Assembly: GCA_021159125.1 (NCBI GenBank) | Contig: JAGGSL010000138.1 | Location: 1-5,309, forward strand | DNA: 5,309 nucleotides | Direction: 5' to 3' | From: Thermoplasmata archaeon | GTDB taxonomy: Archaea; Thermoplasmatota; E2; UBA202; DSCA01 | Part shown: one piece after another, positions 1-5,237 of the stretch | How positions within the stretch are numbered: the first letter of the stretch is position 1 | Layout: every line of letters starts with the position of its first letter | Notes under the pieces: generated by a model | Databases searched by the model: none | Told to the model about the DNA's origin: nothing | What the model saw: the letters and a program-made list of their open reading frames with translations, nothing else | Made by a program: the position numbers and the translations under genes

Positions 1-1238
1 GAGAGCCAGTATAACGGCTGCCATGGAAATACCCTCAGATGGGGCAGCCCGAGTTGATGCCCTAACTCGTGCATGTATGTCCCGCCGTGACCGATTATCA
101 TGCCTTCCTCCCACGGGCGCCACTTCTGGACGTAGGCACTGCATATGGCAAAGGCATCTCTTTTGAAGTTGAATCCTCCTACGCCACGCCCGAAATCCCT
201 GAACTCGTGCATGATTATGGCGTAGTGGAATATGCCCTTCCTCAGATTGTTGTTGTCGTTGTGGAGAAAATAATCCTTGTATATCTGGTCTATGGAATCC
301 CAGTTAACATCCTCGTAGGGTATTTCCTCGCTTCCCCCCATTAAGCCATCATCTATCAGCAGCATTATGTTGTGTTTTGTGAATGCGGAGTACTGCATCT
401 GTATCGATTCCTCCGGCATGACCGGCTTTATTCCGTCATGCTCTGCCATGTAATCGTTTTCTATGTATATGTCCTGGCGGAACGGGTCTGCAAACCATTC
501 TGACATAACATATTCCTCGTAGTTCTGTATGCCGTCGTTATCCTCATCCAGCGTCGAATGTTCATCATAAGAAAACGGGTTGTATCCCCATCTGTCCTCC
601 CATTCTATGGGAATGCCATCGTTATCATCATCTCTCCCCAAATCATTTTGCATCGGGTCAGTGCCGTAAACATTGACCTCTTCCCAGTAGGCGAGCCCGT
701 CGCCGTCATAGTCATCCTGCACCACGTCAAACCATATCTCGCAGTCGCTTTCATTTACAATGCCATCTTCATACCCACCTGCATGTCCGTAGCCGCTGTC
801 ATCACCGATAAAATCTCCGCCCCACCAACTGCCATTCAGATTGCTGTAGATGATTTCCAGATCATTGCTGCTGTTGCCAACATCTGCCTGAACACCGTTT
901 TTGAAAACTTCTATGGTTATGATTTCCTTTTCAGCATCGTCAGGGATGTTAAAATGCGCAGTGCCCAAATTCATGATATCAAAGCCTTCGTAGCTCTCGC
1001 TTTCCCATTCATCTTCTCCCACCTTCACCACCACGGAAAATGTGGGAGGGTTGCCTATTTCCACGTCGAGGGTTCTCACGCGCTTTATGATGACATCGAT
1101 GGAAAGGTCAACCGTCGGGTCAACGTCGCCGTTGCCAGCGGCAGGTTCGATTTTGCCATCCTTTACGTAAGATATGCCCTGCAGGGAAGCGCTCAATGAC
1201 AGAAAAAATACAATGCCCATGACCAATATTTTTTTCAT
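1..1238 (-). CDS. Secreted calcium-repeat zinc metalloprotease (metzincin-like), 3' end beyond window
   Basis: Seen: an uninterrupted minus-strand frame of 412 codons opens at ATG 1238 and leaves the window without a stop. It begins with a signal-peptide-like stretch (MKK, then a hydrophobic core at residues 4-19). Residues 40-135 look like a beta-rich extracellular domain (for example IGNPPTFSVVVKVG). Residues 175-245 carry acidic TSP3-like calcium-binding repeats: DYDGDG (176-181) followed by EE and YGTDP, DDDNDG (203-208), and DEDNDG (231-236) followed by YEEY. QDIYIENDYM (255-264) and LLIDDG (293-298) resemble segments of known archaeal secreted metalloproteases. HELGHQLGLPH at 390-400 is a complete HExxHxxGxxH zinc site, with three His ligands and catalytic Glu391. 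Known: this motif defines metzincin endopeptidases. Inferred: an exported, calcium-stabilised protease acting outside the cell. The Met-turn would lie past the left edge, so activity cannot be confirmed. There is no Shine-Dalgarno, and a TATA box sits about 22 bp upstream. Confidence 0.9.
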   Translation of the reverse strand, partial: MKKILVMGIVFFLSLSASLQGISYVKDGKIEPAAGNGDVDPTVDLSIDVIIKRVRTLDVEIGNPPTFSVVVKVGEDEWESESYEGFDIMNLGTAHFNIPDDAEKEIITIEVFKNGVQADVGNSSNDLEIIYSNLNGSWWGGDFIGDDSGYGHAGGYEDGIVNESDCEIWFDVVQDDYDGDGLAYWEEVNVYGTDPMQNDLGRDDDNDGIPIEWEDRWGYNPFSYDEHSTLDEDNDGIQNYEEYVMSEWFADPFRQDIYIENDYMAEHDGIKPVMPEESIQMQYSAFTKHNIMLLIDDGLMGGSEEIPYEDVNWDSIDQIYKDYFLHNDNNNLRKGIFHYAIIMHEFRDFGRGVGGFNFKRDAFAICSAYVQKWRPWEEGMIIGHGGTYMHELGHQLGLPHLRVFPWQPLYWL

Positions 1239-1317
1239 GATTGTTAAAGCAAAATTTTATATAATGCTTTTGCTGGAGAGGCATCAATCTGGCAATGACG
1301 AGGTGGCTGAATGCGCA
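1239..1317. other. Intergenic gap between ABC operon and protease gene
   Basis: This 79-bp gap separates the permease B stop from the protease start. It contains the TATA box at 1255-1264. I see no convincing hairpin followed by a T-run on the minus strand, so no terminator for the ABC operon is called. The nearest T-rich stretch (minus-strand AAAATTTTGCTTT) overlaps the promoter. Confidence 0.55.
1255..1264 (-). promoter_or_regulatory. TATA box of the metalloprotease gene
   Basis: On the minus strand the sequence reads TTATATAAAA, close to the archaeal TATA consensus. Its centre is about 22 bp upstream of ATG 1238. Archaeal transcription usually starts about 25 bp downstream of the TATA centre, which puts the start at or next to the ATG. 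With no Shine-Dalgarno in the intervening GCTTTAACAATC, this suggests a leaderless mRNA. It also suggests that the protease is transcribed separately from the ABC genes that end at 1318. Confidence 0.6.
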
Positions 1318-2055
1318 TCATTCCACCAAATCCTTATTGCGGAATACAAATATACCCAGCAAAAGGAAGACGGCTGTTGCAGATAAAATTACAAGAGCAG
1401 ACATGGCGGTGCTGAACGGCTCCATCTGGTATGACCAGGAGGTATCTGCAATATGATGAGACATGGAGCGGAGATAAAACATCAATGTCATGTAAGGTAT
1501 CTTTCCAGGAAGATTGGCGAGCAAAATTTCCCAGAAAAATGCGAATAGAAGGCCAGCCATCAGGGGGCGTTTCATCATAACTCCGAGAAAGGCAAAGAAT
1601 GCATTGTAGCAGATGAACCCGATGAGGATTATTGCATAGTAGCCCGGAAGATGTTTGAGGGTGCTGATGCTGCCAGTATGAATATCCAGCAAAGCGAGGC
1701 AAATTGCAACAGGAACAGCCACGATTAGAAAACCCACGGGGATTGAGGCAATATAGCGGTAAAGAAAAATTTCCTCCCGCCGTAAAGACCTTGTGGAAAG
1801 ATAACTTATCGTTCTATTGGCGATTTCGCTGTTTATGAGCGAAGTGCCATATAGCAGGGATATGATAAGCAAAATGAACTGGAGGAATATGGCGATGAAA
1901 ACACCTGAAAACAATTCTGATGCGCTCCCTTCAGGCTGGTACATCCATGCACCCACTATAACAATCGGTAAAAATGATAGAGCAATCAAAACAAATGTTT
2001 TTCTGGAGGAAAATAACTGTTTTGCCGTAAATTTGATTAACTCAACTCCTTTCAT
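1318..2055 (-). CDS. ABC-2 type transporter permease (permease B)
   Basis: Membrane subunit of an ABC-2 export-type transporter, 245 residues, within the usual range. Seen: six probable membrane segments near residues 21-38, 50-73, 102-123, 139-161, 165-182 and 218-238. After segment 2 comes the family's typical cytoplasmic patch, INSEIANRTISYLSTRSLRREE (74-95), in which a Glu precedes a 'NRTI.YL.TR' run. In known ABC-2 permeases this region contacts the ATPase. Its ATG (2053-2055) overlaps the TGA of ATPase B (2052-2054) as ATGA, and GGTG (2061-2064) sits 5 nt upstream, so the two genes are probably translationally coupled. It is the last gene of the operon. It is only distantly similar by eye to permease A, which fits a heterodimeric membrane core. 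The substrate is unknown. Confidence 0.9.
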   Translation of the reverse strand: MKGVELIKFTAKQLFSSRKTFVLIALSFLPIVIVGAWMYQPEGSASELFSGVFIAIFLQFILLIISLLYGTSLINSEIANRTISYLSTRSLRREEIFLYRYIASIPVGFLIVAVPVAICLALLDIHTGSISTLKHLPGYYAIILIGFICYNAFFAFLGVMMKRPLMAGLLFAFFWEILLANLPGKIPYMTLMFYLRSMSHHIADTSWSYQMEPFSTAMSALVILSATAVFLLLGIFVFRNKDLVE

Positions 2056-2975
2056 TTTTTCACCAGATATTTGAAGACAGCCTGAAGATTGTCATCAGGG
2101 CTGTAAATTTCACTGACTTCATACTTTTTCCTGACTATTATTTCCGGCAGCGTTTTGTAAAATACTTCCGGCTTGTGCGTTTTTACTGAAAGATGGTTTT
2201 CGTCGATAATGCTGACAGATATAACGCTCTCCTTTTTCATCAATTCCATTCCCAGTTTTCGGGCATTGCTCGTGGTAACGTTTACCGTATGGGGATGTTT
2301 GTCTATGAGTTTCCTTATCTCATGTACATTGCCCGCCGCAATTGTCTGCCCATCGTTAATGAGCACAACCTGTTCCGTCAATTTCTCTATCTCATAGAGA
2401 ACGTGACTGCTCACTATGGAATGAATGCCATTTTTTGCCATTTCCCTTATTAATTCGATGATGGTTTTCCTGCCTATCGGGTCTGTGCCTGCAAGCGGCT
2501 CATCGAGAATTAGAAGTTCAGGTTCATGCACAATTGATTGGGCAATTTTCACCTTCTGCTTCATGCCTTTGCTATACCCCTTTATTTTCCTTTCCATGTC
2601 TTTTTTGCTCAGCCCCACCATTTCGAGAGATTCATATGCCCTTCTTTCGCTCTCGCTGTGGCTGTAACCATGCATTTTTGCCATTGCAATAAGAAATTCT
2701 TTTGCGCTCATCCATGGATAGAGCATCTCGTGCTCAGGGCAATAACCTATCTTTGCATTCAGCGATGGATTGTTCCAGGGTTTTTCTCCAAGCACCTCTA
2801 CAGTTCCCTTATTCTGTCGAATCATGCCCGTAATAATTCTGATGAAGGTGGTCTTCCCCGCGCCGTTGGGGCCCACAATGCCCGTTATGCCCTCCCCGAT
2901 ATCGACGGTAAATTGATTCAGCCCGATTACTTCGCCGTACCATTTCGACAAATTGCTGGCGGAGATGATATTCAC
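2052..2975 (-). CDS. ABC-2 type transporter ATP-binding protein (ATPase B), GTG start
   Basis: Cytoplasmic nucleotide-binding subunit, 307 residues, that powers the partner permeases by ATP hydrolysis. Seen in order: A-loop aromatic KWYG (11-14), Walker A GPNGAGKTT (35-43), a Q-loop region GYCPEHE (77-83) with Glu in the usual Gln position, signature YSKGMKQK (134-141), Walker B LLILDEP (154-160) with catalytic Glu159, D-loop GTDP (163-166), and H-loop His191 in SSHVL. Residues from about 225 form a C-terminal extension ending in DDNLQAVFKYL, as seen in NatA/CcmA-like ATPases of ABC-2 systems. The start is GTG at 2975, supported by GAGGTG at 2981-2986 with a 5-nt spacer. That GTG overlaps the permease A stop as GTGA. 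The stop overlaps the permease B start by 4 bp. The D-loop has Thr where Leu or Met is more common. The function is well supported; the cargo is unknown. Confidence 0.95.
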   Translation of the reverse strand: MNIISASNLSKWYGEVIGLNQFTVDIGEGITGIVGPNGAGKTTFIRIITGMIRQNKGTVEVLGEKPWNNPSLNAKIGYCPEHEMLYPWMSAKEFLIAMAKMHGYSHSESERRAYESLEMVGLSKKDMERKIKGYSKGMKQKVKIAQSIVHEPELLILDEPLAGTDPIGRKTIIELIREMAKNGIHSIVSSHVLYEIEKLTEQVVLINDGQTIAAGNVHEIRKLIDKHPHTVNVTTSNARKLGMELMKKESVISVSIIDENHLSVKTHKPEVFYKTLPEIIVRKKYEVSEIYSPDDNLQAVFKYLVKK

Positions 2976-3793
2976 ACTCTCACCTCTTTTTTGAAAAATT
3001 TCCAGTAGATTATGCCGGCAGAGAATGCAATTACCGCTATAACAACCAGGAGCGATTCATACCATGGAAAGTTGTAAGGATTTTGAATTCTGAAGAGGTG
3101 ACTGCCCACCACCTTGATGTCATTCCAGAGAGATATCATGGCAAGTCGGTCATTTTTAAGAATGTTTTTCATCACACCTGCAACAATGTCAGATAGCAAA
3201 AAAATCATGAATATTCCCGCCCCTGCATAACGTTTATCTGATGTGAGTCCCGAAATCATGAGCGAGACAGAACCCATCAGGGCAATGATGAGTAACGCCA
3301 CCAGAACAATGGCGCCCAGAATCCACATGTGGTCGAGAAGATGAGCCAATGATTCTGAAGATGAGAGCAAAGCCATGAAGAAAAGCAGTATGCCCGGCAG
3401 AAGCACCACAATACTCAGCACGCTTGCCGCCACCCCGAACTTTCCTGCAACATATGTTGATTTGGGGAGGCGGGAGAAGTAAAGAACTATGCTTTTGTTT
3501 TTCAAATCGTCTGCTATCAGCCCTGCACCAACAACAGCAGATACAAGGATAAACCACAACTGGCTATCATCGAAAAAACCCTGGAAAAATGCCGGCTCGA
3601 ATTTCACAGGCGTGAAGACAATGGATATCATTCTTGTTACCACGCCAAAGAAATATGTAAGGACAATCAGGGCAATCAGCCATTTCGATTTCAATGCCAG
3701 AATCGTCTCTTTCTTGATGAGGGCCATAGCCCTGCTGAAACTGCTTGAGCGTGCGCCGTCCCATGTGCCGTATTTCTGGAAATCAATTCCCAT
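2972..3793 (-). CDS. ABC-2 type transporter permease (permease A)
   Basis: Membrane subunit of an ABC-2 type exporter, 273 residues. Seen: a soluble N-terminus of about 37 residues ending in an amphipathic stretch, MALIKKETILALKSKW, typical of this family just before segment 1. Membrane segments lie near residues 38-60, 78-94, 118-143, 156-183, 189-208 and 246-264. After segment 2 comes GLIADDLKNKSIVLYFSRL (91-109), the characteristic archaeal ABC-2 cytoplasmic patch. Start: I choose ATG 3793 because GGAGGG (3799-3804) precedes it by 5 nt. The frame stays open to a TTG at 3808, but that start would place the ribosome binding site inside the gene. The start overlaps the end of ATPase A by 11 bp, and the stop overlaps ATPase B's GTG as GTGA. 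It presumably pairs with ATPase A, permease B, or both. The substrate cannot be inferred. Confidence 0.9.
   Translation of the reverse strand: MGIDFQKYGTWDGARSSSFSRAMALIKKETILALKSKWLIALIVLTYFFGVVTRMISIVFTPVKFEPAFFQGFFDDSQLWFILVSAVVGAGLIADDLKNKSIVLYFSRLPKSTYVAGKFGVAASVLSIVVLLPGILLFFMALLSSSESLAHLLDHMWILGAIVLVALLIIALMGSVSLMISGLTSDKRYAGAGIFMIFLLSDIVAGVMKNILKNDRLAMISLWNDIKVVGSHLFRIQNPYNFPWYESLLVVIAVIAFSAGIIYWKFFKKEVRV
2981..2986 (-). promoter_or_regulatory. Ribosome binding site for ATPase B
   Basis: Minus-strand GAGGTG lies 5 nt before GTG 2975, inside the last codons of permease A. It supports the GTG start, which would otherwise be uncertain, and translation coupled to permease A. Confidence 0.75.
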
Positions 3794-4676
3794 TTTTTCC
3801 CTCCACAATATTAAGGAACAGTTCTTCCAGCGAACGGGAGCGGAAGCCCATATACCTTATCTGCACTTTTGCATCGACTGCTGCGTCCCACACCTTATGC
3901 ACAACATCATCTCCTTCTATTACAAATTCGCTGCCTGCACCCGATGCGCTGCACCCTCTTTCCTTCAAAGCCCTGATAAACTCGCTTTCATTGCCGTATA
4001 TTCTCACTCTCAATGTCTGCCTTCCAAGCAGTTCCTCCACTTTCCCCTGCTCCACCACCTCCCCGCTGTTGATTATCACCACTTCCTCGCACACGTATTC
4101 CACATCGGGAAGCAGGTGGGAACTCAGCACAATGCTCTTGCCCATTGAGGCAAGGTCTTTGAGAAGTGAAAGCATCTCTTCCCTGCCCTCAGGGTCCATT
4201 CCATTGGTTGGCTCATCGAGAAATATAACCTTAGGGTCGTGCACTATTGCCTGCGCCAGCTTAACCCTCTGTTTCATGCCCGTGGAGTAACTTTCCATCT
4301 CCCTGTACCGCTCCTCTCCAAGCCCCACGTAATCCAAAGCCTGATGGGTGCGCTCCATCGCCACATCATATGGCAGACCTGAAAGCTGGGCAAAATAAGA
4401 GACAAAGCCCACTGCCGTAAGGGCTGGCGGCAGGCAGTCATGTTCCGGCATGTATCCTATCACGTCCATTGCAACTCTGCCATTTTTGTTGCCGAGAACT
4501 TCATAACTGCCTCCGGACGGTTCAATAAGCCCCAACAGAATGCGCAGAAGCGTGCTTTTTCCCGCGCCGTTGGGGCCCAGCAGACCCACTGTCCCTTCTC
4601 TCACATCAACTGTAAGTTCGTTAAGTGCCTTGAATGAGCCATAGTATTTGGAGAGATGGTAGGTGGAGAAGAGCAT
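3783..4676 (-). CDS. ABC-2 type transporter ATP-binding protein (ATPase A)
   Basis: Nucleotide-binding subunit, 297 residues, first gene of the ABC operon. Seen in order: A-loop KYYG (10-13), Walker A GPNGAGKST (34-42), Q-loop region GYMPEHD (74-80) with Glu in the usual Gln position, signature YSTGMKQR (130-137), Walker B VIFLDEP (150-156) with catalytic Glu155, D-loop GMDP (159-162), and H-loop His187 in SSHLL. The C-terminal part ends in RSRSLEELFLNIVEG, the usual tail of ABC-2 ATPases. It is clearly paralogous to ATPase B, and the Walker A DNA shares 19 identical bases. Start: ATG 4676 gives the same N-terminal length before the A-loop as ATPase B, within one residue. A GGAG at 4704-4707 is 27 nt away, too far to serve this ATG. 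An in-frame ATT at 4697 would suit that spacing but is a very rare start. A TATA-like TTAAATATT fits a leaderless start at 4676. Confidence 0.94.
   Translation of the reverse strand: MLFSTYHLSKYYGSFKALNELTVDVREGTVGLLGPNGAGKSTLLRILLGLIEPSGGSYEVLGNKNGRVAMDVIGYMPEHDCLPPALTAVGFVSYFAQLSGLPYDVAMERTHQALDYVGLGEERYREMESYSTGMKQRVKLAQAIVHDPKVIFLDEPTNGMDPEGREEMLSLLKDLASMGKSIVLSSHLLPDVEYVCEEVVIINSGEVVEQGKVEELLGRQTLRVRIYGNESEFIRALKERGCSASGAGSEFVIEGDDVVHKVWDAAVDAKVQIRYMGFRSRSLEELFLNIVEGKNGN
3799..3804 (-). promoter_or_regulatory. Ribosome binding site setting the permease A start
   Basis: Minus-strand GGAGGG followed by AAAAA and then ATG 3793. It is the strongest Shine-Dalgarno in the window and lies within the final codons of ATPase A. 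It rules in ATG 3793 and argues against the upstream in-frame TTG at 3808. Confidence 0.85.
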
Positions 4677-4694
4677 ATCATGTGAAATATTCTC

Positions 4695-4703
4695 AATATT
4701 TAA
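4695..4703 (-). promoter_or_regulatory. Possible TATA box of the ABC operon
   Basis: Minus-strand TTAAATATT is preceded by a purine-rich GAAAGGAG that could act as the TFB recognition element. Its centre lies about 23 bp before ATG 4676, nearly the same geometry as the protease promoter, so a leaderless operon mRNA is plausible. The alternative is that GGAG here is a Shine-Dalgarno for a non-ATG start at 4697. AT-rich gaps make TATA-like matches by chance, so confidence is moderate. Confidence 0.4.
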
Positions 4704-4720
4704 CTCCTTTCTTTTTTATT

Positions 4721-5143
4721 CTACAGCTTTCCTGCAAACTCATCAAGTTTCCTTTCCCATCCGTCCATCAGACCATTGCCGGCAGATGCATCCTTTCCGA
4801 CCTTGAAATCCACACCAGCCACCTTCACCATCTTCTTCTTTGAAAGAAGTTTTTCCATCTTGTGAAGCCAGTTCCTTTCCATTGCATGGGTATTGATTAT
4901 GCCATACTTTTTTCCTTCCATTCCCTCCAGTTTCTTCATGAAATTGCGCATGTTCTTCTGGATATTGAATGCCTCGGTTGGCGCAGAGAATACGTATAAA
5001 TCCGCTTCGGGCATTGCAGCGGGATCCACATCAGATGTTGTGAACACCATCACTTCTCCTTTCTCTTTCAATTTCTCTGCGAGATAATCAACAATTTTCT
5101 TTCCGTTGCCGTATCTCGACCAGTAAATGATGGCGTATTTCAT
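4721..5143 (-). CDS. Flavodoxin-like FMN-binding protein
   Basis: Small flavodoxin-fold protein, 140 residues, about the minimum length for short-chain flavodoxins, and probably cytosolic. Seen: first beta strand KYAIIYWS, then the phosphate-binding loop position SRYGNG (9-14), a helix KKIVDYLAEKLKEKG, a strand DLYVFSAPTEAF (48-59) matching the family's 'GsPTy' loop, a helix with MRNFMKKL (65-72), a strand KYGIINTH, and a C-terminal helix GWERKLDEFAGKL. Known relatives carry one- or two-electron transfer using FMN. The first loop lacks the usual T/S-x-T-G-N-T threonines, so FMN binding may be altered. Start: ATG 5143 has GGTGA (5148-5152) 4 nt upstream. The frame is open to TTG 5167, but that extension, NLLYGES, does not fit the family, whose first strand begins at the start Met. 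It sits 44 bp ahead of ATPase A. Confidence 0.85.
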   Translation of the reverse strand: MKYAIIYWSRYGNGKKIVDYLAEKLKEKGEVMVFTTSDVDPAAMPEADLYVFSAPTEAFNIQKNMRNFMKKLEGMEGKKYGIINTHAMERNWLHKMEKLLSKKKMVKVAGVDFKVGKDASAGNGLMDGWERKLDEFAGKL

Positions 5144-5147
5144 TGAT

Positions 5148-5152
5148 TCACC
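5148..5152 (-). promoter_or_regulatory. Ribosome binding site setting the flavodoxin start
   Basis: Minus-strand GGTGA lies 4 nt before ATG 5143. With the TATA box at 5173-5180, the leader would be only about 5-10 nt and would consist almost entirely of this site. It supports ATG 5143 over the in-frame TTG at 5167. Confidence 0.55.
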
Positions 5153-5172
5153 ATAAAGAAGATTCAAATCCT

Positions 5173-5180
5173 ATTATAAA
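5173..5180 (-). promoter_or_regulatory. TATA box of the flavodoxin gene
   Basis: Minus-strand TTTATAAT, close to the archaeal consensus, is centred about 33 bp upstream of ATG 5143. This predicts transcription starting near 5150, just upstream of the ATG. An upstream TTG start at 5167 would fall before the predicted transcript start, which further argues against it. Confidence 0.6.
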
Positions 5181-5216
5181 TATGTAGTAGAATTATTCTG
5201 TCCATATGAAAATCAG

Positions 5217-5237
5217 TAGCGGGGCGTGGATTTGAAC
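5217..5237 (-). other. Orphan tRNA 3'-end-like segment
   Basis: On the minus strand this reads like the last third of a tRNA: G plus the T-loop TTCAAAT, then CCACG as the 3' side of a T-stem, then CCCCGCT and A as the acceptor 3' strand and discriminator base. The acceptor half CCCCGCTA matches, from memory, archaeal methionine tRNAs, which begin AGCGGGG. There is no complementary T-stem 5' side (the sequence before G is TATC), no AGCGGGG within the 72 bases upstream, and no encoded CCA. It is therefore not a working tRNA gene. It could be an attachment-site copy left by an integrated element, a decayed tRNA, or chance. The surrounding 5181-5309 holds no other supported gene. Confidence 0.35.

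Noticed and set aside
558..1199. A 213-codon open frame on the plus strand.
   Set aside because: It lies wholly opposite the metalloprotease gene, whose frame is longer, has a signal peptide, calcium repeats and an intact zinc motif. The plus-strand product has no recognisable domain and looks like an antisense shadow.
1334..1702. A second minus-strand frame inside permease B, and a similar one at 3234-3557 inside permease A.
   Set aside because: Both are out-of-frame within real permease genes, and their Cys/Arg/Pro-rich products look like frame shadows.
3489..4290. Two long plus-strand frames (3489-4148 and 3745-4290) opposite ATPase A and permease A.
   Set aside because: They are antisense to genes with clear ABC motifs. 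Their proteins are low-complexity Ser/His/Ile-rich strings without domain features or ribosome sites that I could support.
4677..4720. Transcription terminator between the flavodoxin and ATPase A.
   Set aside because: On the transcribed strand the gap is A/G-rich (AATAAAAAAGAAAGG) rather than T-rich, and no stable hairpin is visible.
5165..5167. TTG start for the flavodoxin, giving 148 residues.
   Set aside because: It lies upstream of the predicted transcription start. ATG 5143 has its own GGTGA, and the extension is not expected in flavodoxins.
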